Below, piece after piece: positions 54,095-63,272 of a DNA stretch of 64,000 nt. Where the stretch lies: assembly GCA_016290775.1 (NCBI GenBank), contig JAEEVF010000004.1, positions 1 through 64,000 of the forward strand, written 5' to 3'. The notes under the pieces were generated by a model, which did not search any database, was not told the origin of the DNA, and saw only the letters and a program-made list of their open reading frames with translations. The translations under genes and the position numbers were made by a program. The number at the start of each line of letters is the position of its first letter. Position 1 is the first letter of the stretch. This stretch comes from Acetatifactor sp. (GTDB lineage: Bacteria; Bacillota; Clostridia; Lachnospirales; Lachnospiraceae).

Positions 54095-55336
54095 TTATTT
54101 ACGGAACAGCACTGCCAGCTTGTCTTCTTTGAGTTCTGCTCCGATCACGCAAATCTTACCGGTCACGTCGGGCTTGCCGGCACGCACGTAAGGTTCTTCG
54201 GGCACGTAATCATAATAGATCCAGGTGCCGTCCTCAGCGGGAACCATGCCCTTCGCACGAAGGATCACGCCATATTCGCCGCCGTCAAGCGCGTGAAGGA
54301 TGTTCTCAATCTCGCTTGCGGTATATTTATTCGGCGTCTCAAAGCCCCAGCTGGTGAACACTTCGTCTGCATGATGATGGTGATGATCATGATGATGCTC
54401 GTGATCATGATCGTGGCAACCACAGGTGCAATCCGGGCCGTGATCATGGTGATGATGTTCATGTTCATCCTCGTCGTCGTGATGGTGATGATGATGTTCA
54501 TGCTCGTCATCGTCGTCATCATCGTCATGATGGTGGTGATGATGCTCGTGCTCGTCCTCATCGTCATCGTCATGATGGTGGTGATGATGCTCGTGCTCGT
54601 CCTCATCGTCATCGTCATCATCGTCGTGATGATGGTGATGGCCGCACTCGCACTCGTCGTCATCGTCGTGATGGTGATGATGGTGCTCATGCTCCTCATG
54701 CGCCTTCTCGAGCATCTCTGCGAGCAGGTCCTCTAGCTTGTCCGCGCCTTCGATGGTGTCAAGCACGGCCTTGCCGTCAAGCTGCGCAAGAGGCGTCGTG
54801 ATGATGGTTGCCTTTGCATTGTGCTCACGGATCAGTGCCACTGCCTCAGCGATCTTTTCCTGGCTCGCCTTGTCCGTACGGCTCAGGATGATGGTTCCGG
54901 CATATTCGATCTGATTGATGAAAAACTCACCGAAGTTCTTGATGTACATCTTGCACTTTGTCGCATCCACGACGGCCACGGCACTGTTCACCTGCACGTC
55001 AAGATCCTTTGCGACGTTTTCAACGGCCTTAAGCACGTCGGAAAGCTTTCCGACGCCGGAGGGCTCGATCAAAATGCGCTCAGGCGCATAGGTGCTGACA
55101 ACCTCCTTCAGAGAGGTTCCAAAATCACCTACCAGGGAGCAACAGATGCATCCCGAATTCATCTCCTTAATCTCAATGCCGGACTCCTTAAGGAATCCGC
55201 CGTCAATGCCGATCTCACCGAATTCGTTCTCGATCAAGACCGTCTTTGAACCATCCAGTGCCTCTGCAAGAAGCTTTTTGATGAGGGTCGTTTTTCCGGC
55301 TCCCAGAAACCCAGATACTACGTCGATCTTTGTCAT
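54095..55336 (-). CDS. CobW/COG0523 metallochaperone GTPase with long His/Asp-rich insert
   Basis: COG0523 GTPases deliver zinc, cobalt or other metals. The 413 residues begin DVVSGFLGAGKTTLIKKLL (P-loop), then ENEFGEIGIDGG and the metal-binding SGCICCSL (C-x-C-C). ILIEPSGVGKLSDVL and the ILSRTDK guanine site follow. Residues about 210-323 are a hydrophilic insert with about 50 His, many Asp/Glu and short Cys groups (CECG and CTCGC), between the GTPase and the C-terminal CobW_C domain (VFTSWGFETPNKYTASEI to AELKEDKLAVLF). The insert should buffer many metal ions. Its DNA is internally repeated, so its length may vary between strains. TTGACA at 55403-55408 gives a possible promoter. Confidence 0.9.
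   Translation of the reverse strand: MTKIDVVSGFLGAGKTTLIKKLLAEALDGSKTVLIENEFGEIGIDGGFLKESGIEIKEMNSGCICCSLVGDFGTSLKEVVSTYAPERILIEPSGVGKLSDVLKAVENVAKDLDVQVNSAVAVVDATKCKMYIKNFGEFFINQIEYAGTIILSRTDKASQEKIAEAVALIREHNAKATIITTPLAQLDGKAVLDTIEGADKLEDLLAEMLEKAHEEHEHHHHHHDDDDECECGHHHHHDDDDDDDEDEHEHHHHHHDDDDEDEHEHHHHHHDDDDDDDEHEHHHHHHDDEDEHEHHHHDHGPDCTCGCHDHDHEHHHDHHHHHADEVFTSWGFETPNKYTASEIENILHALDGGEYGVILRAKGMVPAEDGTWIYYDYVPEEPYVRAGKPDVTGKICVIGAELKEDKLAVLFRK
54366..54705 (-). repeat. Coding repeats of the His/Asp-rich insert
   Basis: CAC/CAT and GAC/GAT codon runs repeat a unit that encodes (D)nEDEHEHHHHHH at least four times. Two consecutive units (near 54529-54574 and 54574-54625) are almost identical in DNA. 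This suggests slippage or unequal crossing-over within an open reading frame. Confidence 0.8.
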
Positions 55337-55379
55337 TTTTCATCAACTTCCTTTCTTCTACTTTCAAAACTCTTCCCAT

Positions 55380-55408
55380 ATTTTCTACCAAAGAGCATGG
55401 AATGTCAA
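55380..55408 (-). promoter_or_regulatory. Possible promoter of the CobW operon
   Basis: On the minus strand TTGACA (55408-55403) is a perfect -35 box; 17 bases later stands GAAAAT (55385-55380) as a poor -10. A metal-responsive repressor site was looked for, but no clear dyad was seen. Confidence 0.48.
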
Positions 55409-55423
55409 CCCCATTTCCTCTTT

Positions 55424-56233
55424 TTATTCCTCCAACGCCATCAGGCTAAGAAGCGGTGCCACCGCCACCTCGTCATCATCCGAAACGCCGCAAAGAATGC
55501 CGATCAGATGCCCTTTTGCGTCAAACAGCCCGCCCCCGCTCATGCCAGGCTTCGTAACCACGTCGGCCACCATCATGTAAACGCCAAAATCCTCCAAAAG
55601 CACGTAATCCTGCAGGAGCATTCCCGCATATGCTTCCTCGCCGACTCCGCTTTTTGAGCCCAGCGCGATCACAAGGTCTCCTTCCTGCACGGCATCATAT
55701 GCTTCCAAAGAGACGGGCGCGCAGCGATAGTTTTCGCCGTGATCGGTGCCATCCACCACCAAGGCTTCGCGTGCCACAAGAAGGAAAGCTACGTCCTGCT
55801 TCTCGGCGCGTTTTATGGAGCTTGTTGCCGTGGCAAAACCGTCCGAAAAAGTGATCTTCACGGAATCCTGCGCATTGTCAAGCACGTGCGCCGCCGTGGC
55901 GATCCAGACCGTATTTTCATCTGACTTGTAGATGATCCCGCTGCCGATCAGGTTCCCCGCCTGGATGCGGACGGAGACATTCCCACAACGCTCCTGAAGC
56001 CTGCCTGCAGGGTTTTCGGGGTCTTCATCGTCCATCAGCCCTTTTGAGACTGCAATGGGCGTGAAAACGGCTTTCCCCGTCTCGGTACTTTGCTCTTGCA
56101 CCGGTGCCTCCTTGCTTTGCTCCTGCTCCGCTCCCGTAGTGCTTGGCAAAGAGTCCTTTCCCGCGCAGGAAATGAGAAAAATACTCATTAACAATATGAT
56201 CGATCTTAAAAGTCCTCGGTTCCTGCCAGTCAC
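55424..56233 (-). CDS. Trypsin-like serine protease lipoprotein
   Basis: The 269-residue protein has a short charged start (VTGRNRG), a hydrophobic segment and lipobox (LLMSIFLISCAGKD; Cys about residue 23), and a Ser/Gln/Glu-rich linker. The S1C-type domain that follows carries the triad ATAAHVLD (His), KRAEKQDVAFLL (Asp) and KPGMSGGGLFDAKG (Ser). No PDZ domain follows, which differs from HtrA. It is probably anchored outside the membrane. The GTG at 56233 with AGAGG upstream is chosen; longer in-frame starts run into the RNase P RNA gene and its terminator. Its transcript may depend on read-through from rnpB. Confidence 0.8.
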   Translation of the reverse strand: MTGRNRGLLRSIILLMSIFLISCAGKDSLPSTTGAEQEQSKEAPVQEQSTETGKAVFTPIAVSKGLMDDEDPENPAGRLQERCGNVSVRIQAGNLIGSGIIYKSDENTVWIATAAHVLDNAQDSVKITFSDGFATATSSIKRAEKQDVAFLLVAREALVVDGTDHGENYRCAPVSLEAYDAVQEGDLVIALGSKSGVGEEAYAGMLLQDYVLLEDFGVYMMVADVVTKPGMSGGGLFDAKGHLIGILCGVSDDDEVAVAPLLSLMALEE

Positions 56234-56260
56234 GATTATGCCTCTTTTCTCTTTCCTTAC

Positions 56261-56303
56261 AAAAATACCGCACTGAAAGGAAACCTTTCTTTGCGGCATT
56301 TTT
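56261..56303 (-). terminator. Terminator of the RNase P RNA gene
   Basis: On the minus strand ATGCCGCA and TGCGGTAT pair around an inner AAAGG/CCTTT stem and are followed by TTTTTG. It ends directly after the rnpB 3' end and 27 bases before the protease gene start. Confidence 0.82.
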
Positions 56304-56308
56304 ATAGC

Positions 56309-56653
56309 GTAAGCAGAACGATAAGCCGGGTTCTGTCGTTGGACGATCATCTATCTAGTACGACTGTTGCCAGCCGCATCAAGCGACCCACCTGAGAACA
56401 GGCCGGGCAAGCCTATCGTTCTCTGCTTGGTCTTGCTTCGGATGGGGTTTACATGGCTCCGCCTGTTACCAGACGGACGGTAGTCTCTTACACTGCCTTT
56501 CCACCCTTACCTGCGCTTTCACGCAGGCGGTATATTTCTGTTGCACTGGCCTGGGAGTTTCCTCCACCGGACGTTATCCGGCATCCTGCCCTGTGAAGCC
56601 CGGACTTTCCTCACCCGCGCTTTCGCGCGGCCGCGATCGTCTGTCCTGCTTAC
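56309..56653 (-). ncRNA. rnpB: RNase P RNA (class A)
   Basis: The catalytic RNA of RNase P matures tRNA 5' ends. On the minus strand the conserved core is clear: GAGGAAAGTCCGGGC (CR-I) near the 5' side, AGGGTGGAAAGGCAGTG in the middle, GTAAACCCC, and AGAACCCGGCTTA near the 3' end. The 5' end GTAAGCAG (56653-56646) pairs with the 3' end CTGCTTAC (56316-56309) as helix P1. The extent of about 345 bases fits class A rather than the Bacillus class B. A promoter (56664-56692) and a terminator (56261-56303) flank it. Confidence 0.95.
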
Positions 56654-56663
56654 GCCAAATGTC

Positions 56664-56692
56664 ATTATAAACAATTCTTCAAAACTAAGCAA
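56664..56692 (-). promoter_or_regulatory. Sigma-A-type promoter of rnpB
   Basis: On the minus strand TTGCTT (56692-56687) and TATAAT (56669-56664) are 17 bases apart, placing the transcription start close to the RNA 5' end at 56653. Confidence 0.78.
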
Positions 56693-56708
56693 GAAGAAAA
56701 GTAATTAT

Positions 56709-58364
56709 TTATACCTTGAAACAGCTTCCTCCCACGAATTCCCTGCAGATGGAATTGTTCGGCAGGTCCTCGCTGGTCACATTCAGGAAATAATCCAGGA
56801 ACTTCAAAAGCCTTTTGGCCTCGTAATGCTCCATGGTGTTCTTCGGGACCTTGAACAGCAAGGGCTCCGCATATTGCTTCAGCACGGCGAGCTCATAGAT
56901 CAATGCAGAATTGAAAATGGCATCCGCCTGTTCCTGGAAGGGGAAGATGTTGTTCTCCTCGCCTCTTCGCACGTTGCCCCACATCTGGATCGTGCGCTTT
57001 GCGTCCGAACCACGGGTCTTTGCGTCGCGAACAAGCCTGCGAAGAAGACGGCCGTCCGTGGTCGCGATGCGGTTGTGCGCATCCACGTTGATCGACGTCA
57101 GCGCGGAAACGTAAATCTTATATTTGCTCTCATCCGGAAGCGCATAGCTCATCTTCGGGTTCAAGCCGTGAATGCCTTCGATCACAAGAATGTCATCCTG
57201 ACCGAGAGTCATGACGTCGCCGTGGTATTCCCTCTTACCGATCTTGAAATTGAAGGTAGGCATTTCCACCGTCTCTCCCGCAAGGAGCTTCAACATGTCG
57301 GTATTGAATTTCTCAATGTCCATGGCGCCAAGGCATTCGAAATCATAGTCTCCGTTCTCATCAAGCGGCGTATCTTCCCTGTTGACGAAATAATTGTCCA
57401 TCGCGATGGGATGAGGCATCTTTCCAAGGGAACGAAGCTGGATGGAAAGCCTGTGGGACAAGCTCGTCTTTCCTGAAGAGGAAGGCCCCGCGATCATGAC
57501 AAATTTCACGTTGCCGCGGCTGACAATGTCTCTTGCGATCTCGCCGATCCTGCGCTCCTGCATGGCTTCCTGGATCAGGATCACGTCACTGATGGTTCCT
57601 TCGCAGATCTTTTCGTTCAGGTCCCCAACGGTCTCAACGCCCACCTGTCTGCCCCAGGTGTCCGACTCTTTCAGCGTTTCGAAGAGCTTTTTGCGCTCCT
57701 CAAACTTTTCCACGTGATCCTGCGTATTTCTCGTGGGCAACAGAAGCATAAAGCCCTCGTCATAAGGGATCACGTCAAACCACTTAACGTAAGATGCATT
57801 CGGCATCATATAACCGTAGAAATAATCATAATATCCGTCGCATTCATACACGTTGACGGCTGAGGTCCTGCGGTACTGGAAAAGCTTTACCTTGTCAAAC
57901 ATTTCCTGCTTTTCAAAGATCTCAATGGCCTCATCGATCGGATAAGAACGCTTCATGAAGGGAGCCTTCTTTTGCACAAGCTCCTGCATTCTTTTCTTGA
58001 TCGCGGCTGCAGTTTCCTTCGTGGCGGGAAATGCCCCTTCCGCGGAGACATAATATCCGTGACCGATCGCATATTCAAAGCGGCTGACTGCTGCCGCATG
58101 GCAACCATACAGATCAAAAACCGCCTTCATGAATAGCATGGTCGCCGTTCTGACATAGGTCTTGAAGCCCACGTCGTCCTTCAGGGTAAAAAACTTGATC
58201 TCACAAGGTCTGTTGATCCGCTTGAAAAGCTCACGGATCTTGCCGTCCGCAGAAATTGCGGTGATGAGGCGCCCGTCCTTTCCCTGATAAGGCTCGATCA
58301 ATTGTTCATAGGTCACGCGCTCGGCAACCTGAACATCTTCTCCTTCAATCTTTACCGTAAACAT
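56709..58364 (-). CDS. TGS/threonyl-tRNA-synthetase-like domain fused to uridine-kinase-like domain
   Basis: The 551-residue protein has an N-terminal TGS-like domain (residues about 1-60). A ThrRS second-additional-domain-like part follows (about 70-200; FEYAIGHGYYVSAEGAF), then a nucleoside kinase of the Udk type. Its Walker A is VMIAGPSSSGKTSLSHRLSI (about 288-307), with PIAMDNYFVNREDTPLDENG (the uridine-site region), VIEGIHGLNP and ATTDGRLLRRLVRD. This architecture is widespread in Firmicutes beside rpoD/trmK genes; it may phosphorylate nucleosides under control of its RNA-binding-like N-terminus, which is inference. It is the last gene of the dgt-rpoD run, 31 bases after trmK. Confidence 0.88.
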   Translation of the reverse strand: MFTVKIEGEDVQVAERVTYEQLIEPYQGKDGRLITAISADGKIRELFKRINRPCEIKFFTLKDDVGFKTYVRTATMLFMKAVFDLYGCHAAAVSRFEYAIGHGYYVSAEGAFPATKETAAAIKKRMQELVQKKAPFMKRSYPIDEAIEIFEKQEMFDKVKLFQYRRTSAVNVYECDGYYDYFYGYMMPNASYVKWFDVIPYDEGFMLLLPTRNTQDHVEKFEERKKLFETLKESDTWGRQVGVETVGDLNEKICEGTISDVILIQEAMQERRIGEIARDIVSRGNVKFVMIAGPSSSGKTSLSHRLSIQLRSLGKMPHPIAMDNYFVNREDTPLDENGDYDFECLGAMDIEKFNTDMLKLLAGETVEMPTFNFKIGKREYHGDVMTLGQDDILVIEGIHGLNPKMSYALPDESKYKIYVSALTSINVDAHNRIATTDGRLLRRLVRDAKTRGSDAKRTIQMWGNVRRGEENNIFPFQEQADAIFNSALIYELAVLKQYAEPLLFKVPKNTMEHYEAKRLLKFLDYFLNVTSEDLPNNSICREFVGGSCFKV

Positions 58365-58395
58365 GCCGTCCCCACTTTCTTTACTTATGTATGGA

Positions 58396-59139
58396 TCACT
58401 TCACAAGGCTGATCGCCCTTTGAAGGATCTCCCATTCGTTTTCTACCTCTAAAAGCCGGTTCTTTCCATCCTCACTTAGCTGCGAAGCATTCCCTATAAG
58501 GCCTTCGCGCACTCCGCCCAGGATCCGCTCCTGCCCTATGAGAAATTGCAATAACACGGGATCCTTAGACTGGATCAGCTTCTCGCCGTATCTGTCATAT
58601 ACCTCAAGATCGCGATCGGAGCATTCCAGACTTATGCCTTTATCCCCGCGGACCACCTTCATCGGAAAATAAAACTTTCCATCCTCCAAAATGGCCCTCT
58701 CCTCGGTTACCTGAAATCCGTTATCCCGAAGGAATGCGCGAAACTCGCGCAGTTCCGACTGTGGCTGCAGGATCATTTCCCCAAAGTCTGCCGTCTTTTC
58801 CGGATACGCCGTAAGGATCCTTTGCATGAGCTTTCCGCCCATGCCGGCACATACCAGCTTGTCGCCCTCTCTGAGGTGATATGCCTCCAATCCGTCGGAA
58901 AGCCTGGTCTCGATCACGCCCTCAAACCCAGCCTCCCTGACATGCTCGCTGGCTGCGGAAAGAGGCCCTTTTCGTACGTCCATGGCAAGCGCTCCTGCCA
59001 CTTTTCCGGTCTGGACCAGATAAATGTCCAAGAAGCCGTGATCACAACCGACGTCAACCACCCTGCCGCCCGGCGAAAGCATTTCAGCGATTACGCCAAG
59101 GCGCTTGGAAAGGACCACGGGCTTTTTCTGCTTAATCAA
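58396..59139 (-). CDS. trmK: tRNA (adenine22-N1)-methyltransferase
   Basis: TrmK methylates A22 of tRNAs in Gram-positive bacteria. The 247-residue protein has [12 protein letters not shown], the SAM site [16 protein letters not shown] (about residues 25-40), [27 protein letters not shown] and [14 protein letters not shown], then a coiled C-terminal extension. The start is uncertain: TTG at 59139 has AAGGA five bases upstream and overlaps the rpoD stop by 8 bases. A GTG at 59118 is possible, while a start at 59220 would overlap rpoD by 89 bases. It follows rpoD as in Bacillus. Confidence 0.9.
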   Translation of the reverse strand: MIKQKKPVVLSKRLGVIAEMLSPGGRVVDVGCDHGFLDIYLVQTGKVAGALAMDVRKGPLSAASEHVREAGFEGVIETRLSDGLEAYHLREGDKLVCAGMGGKLMQRILTAYPEKTADFGEMILQPQSELREFRAFLRDNGFQVTEERAILEDGKFYFPMKVVRGDKGISLECSDRDLEVYDRYGEKLIQSKDPVLLQFLIGQERILGGVREGLIGNASQLSEDGKNRLLEVENEWEILQRAISLVK

Positions 59140-60256
59140 GATAATCCTTGAGCTTGCGGCTTCTGGAAGGATGACGAAGCTTTCTGAGCGCCTTTGCCTC
59201 GATCTGACGGATTCTCTCACGAGTTACGTTGAACTCGGTACCAACTTCCTCAAGGGTTCTTGCACGGCCGTCATCCAGACCAAAGCGCAGACGAAGCACC
59301 TTTTGCTCTCTCTCGGTAAGCGTACCAAGCACCTCAACGAGCTGCTCCTTTAAGAGCGTGAAGGCTGCAGCATCAGCAGGTACGGGCACGTTGTCGTCCT
59401 GGATGAAATCACCAAGATGAGAATCCTCTTCCTCACCGATAGGGGTCTCTAAGGAAACAGGCTCCTGGCTGATCTTTAAGATCTCACGCACGCGGTCCAC
59501 GGGCATGTTCATCTCTTCTGCGATCTCCTCGGGCGAAGGCTCGCGGCCAAGCTCCTGCAGGAGCTGACGGCTCACGCGGATCAGCTTGTTGATCGTCTCC
59601 ACCATATGCACGGGGATACGAATGGTTCTCGCCTGATCTGCAATGGCTCTGGTGATGGCCTGACGGATCCACCAGGTTGCATACGTGGAGAACTTATATC
59701 CCTTCTGATAATCGAATTTTTCCACAGCCTTGATCAGGCCAAGATTTCCTTCCTGGATCAGATCGAGGAACAGCATTCCGCGGCCAACGTAACGCTTCGC
59801 GATGGATACCACCAGACGAAGGTTCGCCTCAGCAAGGCGCTTTTTCGCGTCTTGATCGCCCAATTCCATCTTCTTTGCAAGCTCGATCTCTTCCTCTGCG
59901 GAAAGCAGGGGCACCTTACCGATCTCCTTTAAGTACATGCGGACGGGATCCTCAATGCTGATGCCGTCGGGAATGGAGATGTCGAGGTTCTCCATGTCCA
60001 CGTCTTCACCGGTCAAAATGATCTCCTCAGGGTCGAGGTCATCCTCTGCGTCCGTCATGCGGAGCACGTCAACGTTGTTGCGCTCCAGAGTGTCCAGAAC
60101 GCGCTCCATCTGGTCCTCTTCCAGCGTCATGCCGTCAAAGAAATCGCTGACTTCCTGATACTCCAGGATGCTCTTTTTCTTCTTGGCCATGCTGACCAGC
60201 TCTTTGACCTTCTCCTCAAATTTTGCTTGTGTGTTTTCGTCCATTTGTGATTCCAT
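59132..60256 (-). CDS. rpoD: RNA polymerase primary sigma factor (sigma-A)
   Basis: RpoD directs RNA polymerase to housekeeping promoters. The 374 residues contain region 1.1-like acidic sequence, [16 protein letters not shown] (1.2), [20 protein letters not shown] (2.1-2.2), the 2.3-2.4 segment [19 protein letters not shown], region 3 and the 4.2 helix-turn-helix [20 protein letters not shown]. The ATG at 60256 is used, with AAGGAAGG close by; an ATG four codons later (60244) has better spacing. The gene follows dnaG by 29 bases, the classic macromolecular-synthesis arrangement. Confidence 0.97.
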   Translation of the reverse strand: MESQMDENTQAKFEEKVKELVSMAKKKKSILEYQEVSDFFDGMTLEEDQMERVLDTLERNNVDVLRMTDAEDDLDPEEIILTGEDVDMENLDISIPDGISIEDPVRMYLKEIGKVPLLSAEEEIELAKKMELGDQDAKKRLAEANLRLVVSIAKRYVGRGMLFLDLIQEGNLGLIKAVEKFDYQKGYKFSTYATWWIRQAITRAIADQARTIRIPVHMVETINKLIRVSRQLLQELGREPSPEEIAEEMNMPVDRVREILKISQEPVSLETPIGEEEDSHLGDFIQDDNVPVPADAAAFTLLKEQLVEVLGTLTEREQKVLRLRFGLDDGRARTLEEVGTEFNVTRERIRQIEAKALRKLRHPSRSRKLKDYLD

Positions 60257-60285
60257 CCTTCCTTGGCTTAAGTTTATACTCTTGT

Positions 60286-62064
60286 TTATTCTATCGAAAT
60301 ATGCAATTTTGAAAGTTCCATAAGTGCCTTCTTCGCCGCGAACACCTTGCTCACGGCCTCGATGTCACGCTGATCCTGTTGTTGCTTAAAGTGCTCATAG
60401 CTGTTTTTCTTTACGGCATACAGGACGTCTTGCAGTGCCCTTTCCTTTTCCTGCGATGTTTCCATGACCGGCAGCACCTCGTAGAACAGCTCTGCGGCTT
60501 CCTTTTGCTGCTTTTCATCCTCAAAGGTATTGATGACGTCCGCGGCCTGGAACTTGCCCTTCCCGATGGCCGCAAACATGCGCTCGGCCACCTGCCTGTA
60601 AAGGTCCTCCGTGAAATCCTCGGCGGTGATGTACGGCTTTATCTTGTCGTAGATCTGAGGATAATCCGCGATCCACGTGATCAGGAGCTTTTGCGCCCTC
60701 TTGCCGCCTTCCGGCACCTTATCCTTAGACTGTATGCCGCTCTTGGGCCGCTCGATCGGTTTTACCGTCGCCGCGCTTCCTGCGTAGCTGATCACAAGCT
60801 TTCGAAGATTCTCAACACCGATATAATATTTCTCCGCAATGGCCTGCAGGTAATTTTCCCGCTCCACTTCTTCCTCAAAGGAACAAAGCTTTTTGGCGAT
60901 CTCGCGGTGAAATTTCGTCTTTTCCTCCGGATCCTGCATCTGGAAGTTGCTTTCCATCATGCGGATCTCATAGAAGAAGCTGTTCTCCGCCTGATCGATC
61001 CGCTCCTGAAAGGCTTCTTTGCCAAGTGCCTTCATGAATTCATCCGGATCCTTGTGTGGCCGCATGTTGATGACCTTCGCGGTCAGTCCTTCTTCCCGTA
61101 GGATCCCGATGGCACGAAGGGCTGCCTTCACGCCTGCGCCGTCGCTGTCATATGCGAGGAGCACTTGATCCGTATAGCGATGGAGCAGATGCGCCTGCTC
61201 CGGCGTAAATGCGGTTCCCAGGGATGCCACGGCCTGCGTAAAACCTGCCTGATGCATGGCGATCACGTCCATGTAACCCTCGCAGAGGATCATGTTGCCC
61301 GCCCGCGCCGTTCTCGCGTAATTTAGTCCATACAGGTTCCTTCGTTTATCAAAGATGTCCGTCTCCGGCGAATTCAAGTACTTTGGCTCTCCGTCCCCCA
61401 TCACGCGACCGCCAAAGCCGATGACGCGATGATTGATGTCTTGGATCGGGAACATCACGCGATTCCAGAACTGACAGGAAAGGCCGCGTTTCTCTGAATG
61501 CGTTGCGAGCCCCGCGTCACGGATCTCCTCGTCCCGATAGCCCTTTTGATGAAGATATGCCACCAGCTCTCCGCCATTGATCCCCGCAAAACCGAGCCCA
61601 AATTTCTTCATGGTCTCGTCCGTCAGCTGGCGTTTTCGAAGGTAGTTCAGCCCAACCTCCCCGTGGGGATTCTTGCGAAGCTGATAATAAAAGTACGTCG
61701 CGGCATCCTTGTTCAGGTCAAGGAGCCTTTGCCTGCGGTTCGCCCTTCTTTTTTGCTCTTCGGTATATTCCACCTCAGGGAGGTTCACGCCTGCGCGGTC
61801 TGCCAAGGCTTTGACCGCCTCAGGGAAAGAGTAATTCTCATACTTCATCAGGAACGTGTAAACGTTCCCGCTTTCCCCGCATCCGAAACAGTGATACATC
61901 TGCTTGTTTTCAGAGACGGCAAAGGACGGCGTTTTTTCGTTATGAAAGGGGCAGCATCCCCAATGATTACTGCCCTTTTTCTTTAAGGTTACGTATCCGG
62001 AGATGACACCCACGATATCATTTTTTTCTCTGACTTCTTCTACGATCTCATCCGAATAGTACAT
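60286..62064 (-). CDS. dnaG: DNA primase
   Basis: DnaG makes RNA primers for replication. The 592 residues have the zinc-binding N-terminus ([14 protein letters not shown], then [15 protein letters not shown]) and the RNA polymerase domain. The TOPRIM motifs [18 protein letters not shown] and [11 protein letters not shown] follow, and the C-terminal DnaB-interacting helices reach the end. AGAGGGG precedes the ATG. The gene sits between dgt and rpoD. Confidence 0.97.
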   Translation of the reverse strand: MYYSDEIVEEVREKNDIVGVISGYVTLKKKGSNHWGCCPFHNEKTPSFAVSENKQMYHCFGCGESGNVYTFLMKYENYSFPEAVKALADRAGVNLPEVEYTEEQKRRANRRQRLLDLNKDAATYFYYQLRKNPHGEVGLNYLRKRQLTDETMKKFGLGFAGINGGELVAYLHQKGYRDEEIRDAGLATHSEKRGLSCQFWNRVMFPIQDINHRVIGFGGRVMGDGEPKYLNSPETDIFDKRRNLYGLNYARTARAGNMILCEGYMDVIAMHQAGFTQAVASLGTAFTPEQAHLLHRYTDQVLLAYDSDGAGVKAALRAIGILREEGLTAKVINMRPHKDPDEFMKALGKEAFQERIDQAENSFFYEIRMMESNFQMQDPEEKTKFHREIAKKLCSFEEEVERENYLQAIAEKYYIGVENLRKLVISYAGSAATVKPIERPKSGIQSKDKVPEGGKRAQKLLITWIADYPQIYDKIKPYITAEDFTEDLYRQVAERMFAAIGKGKFQAADVINTFEDEKQQKEAAELFYEVLPVMETSQEKERALQDVLYAVKKNSYEHFKQQQDQRDIEAVSKVFAAKKALMELSKLHISIE

Positions 62065-62082
62065 TTGACCCCTCTTGTTTGC

Positions 62083-63087
62083 TTATATCTGCCAAGATTT
62101 CGGTATAAAAATCGACTCATACAGGGAGATGGCGTAGCGATCGCTCATGGCACCCACGAAATCGCAAACGACCTGCTCCTTGCGCTCTCCCTCGGAGATC
62201 AGGTTCCTAAACTCTTCCGGGAGCAGTTCCAGGTTCTTGAGATAGTAAGAATACAGCGTCTCCATCAGGATCTCCGCCTTCTTCTCCTCCGCCTTAGCCA
62301 AGGGATTCGTGTAAACCCGCTCAAACATAAAGGCACGGAGCTTTTTCATGGCGTCTGCCACGGTATCGCTCATCACGATATCATCCTTGTCCATGCTGTT
62401 GGTCACAATGTCATGGATAAAGCGGTCAAGACGCGCTCCCGGCGTGTTTCCAAGGACTGCGCGGATGTCCGCCGGCACGTCCATCTCGGTCAGGATCCCG
62501 GCGCGAACGGCATCGTCCATGTCATGGTGGATGTATGCGATCTTATCCGAAAAGCGCACCACCTTGCCCTCCAAGGTGTGCGGATTGCCGCTGGTCTGGT
62601 GATTCAGGATGCCGTCCCTGACCTCAAAAGTCAGATTCAAGCCCTGCCCGTCCTTCTCAAGGCGGTCCACGGTACGAACGCTCTGGATCGAATGCTCAAA
62701 GCCCAAGGGGCAAACCCGGTTCAGCGCACGCTCACCCGCATGTCCAAAAGGCGTGTGCCCAAGGTCATGCCCAAGGGCGATGGCCTCCACCAATTCCTCA
62801 TTAAGTTTCAGTGCCTTAGCAATCGTTCTGGCATTCTGTGAAACCTCCAGCGTGTGCGTAAGGCGCGTGCGATAATGATCCCCTTCCGGCGTAAGGAACA
62901 CCTGCGTTTTGTCCTTGAGCCTGCGGAATGCCTTACAGTGAATGATCCTGTCACGATCCCTCTGGAATACGGGGCGGATGTCACATTGCTCCTCGGGCTT
63001 TAGCCTGCCCTTGGAATTCATGCTCAGGGATGCATAAGGGCTTAAATAAGCTTTTTCCCACTGTTCAAGGTTTTCTCTAATGGTCAT
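62083..63087 (-). CDS. dgt: Deoxyguanosinetriphosphate triphosphohydrolase-like protein
   Basis: The 334-residue protein is an HD-domain dNTPase of the short class. It shows RPVFQRDRDRIIHCKAFRRL, TRLTHTLEVSQNAR, the HD motif ALGHDLGHTPFGHAGE (about residues 94-109) and KIAYIHHDMDDAV. Such enzymes remove the triphosphate from dNTPs and control the pool for replication; the substrate range of this subgroup varies. The ATG at 63087 has AAAGGAC upstream; a longer start at 63138 is less likely. It heads the dgt-dnaG-rpoD run. Confidence 0.92.
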   Translation of the reverse strand: MTIRENLEQWEKAYLSPYASLSMNSKGRLKPEEQCDIRPVFQRDRDRIIHCKAFRRLKDKTQVFLTPEGDHYRTRLTHTLEVSQNARTIAKALKLNEELVEAIALGHDLGHTPFGHAGERALNRVCPLGFEHSIQSVRTVDRLEKDGQGLNLTFEVRDGILNHQTSGNPHTLEGKVVRFSDKIAYIHHDMDDAVRAGILTEMDVPADIRAVLGNTPGARLDRFIHDIVTNSMDKDDIVMSDTVADAMKKLRAFMFERVYTNPLAKAEEKKAEILMETLYSYYLKNLELLPEEFRNLISEGERKEQVVCDFVGAMSDRYAISLYESIFIPKSWQI

Positions 63088-63194
63088 GAACTTGTCCTTT
63101 CTGACGCTTTGCGTCCACGTCCTCCTTAAACCTTTCAAAACTCACCCTAGGTTATATATTCTGCGACATTCCAAAAAATCCTTTTTTGAAGGTC

Positions 63195-63229
63195 AAAAAA
63201 CTTCGGCCCCCAAAATGAGCCGAAGTTTT
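63195..63229 (-). terminator. Terminator of the esterase gene
   Basis: AAAACTTCGGC and GCCGAAGTTTT form a perfect stem, followed on the minus strand by TTTTTTG. It lies about 45 bases after the esterase stop and upstream of dgt, whose promoter must lie in 63088-63194. Confidence 0.85.
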
Positions 63230-63272
63230 CGTCTGCTTATCAAGCATGCTGTCAGATTGAATTCGTATAGAC

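Noticed and set aside
54366..54705. Tandem repeats as a CRISPR array
   Set aside because: Units are contiguous coding repeats with no unique spacers, inside a conserved gene.
54293..54736. Met/Val-rich plus-strand frame opposite the His/Asp-rich insert, looking like membrane helices
   Set aside because: It is the reverse complement of His/Asp codon runs; the hydrophobic look is an artefact.
59140..59220. Upstream start for trmK inside rpoD
   Set aside because: It would overlap the rpoD end by 89 bases and adds residues not found in the family; the TTG at 59139 has a ribosome binding site.
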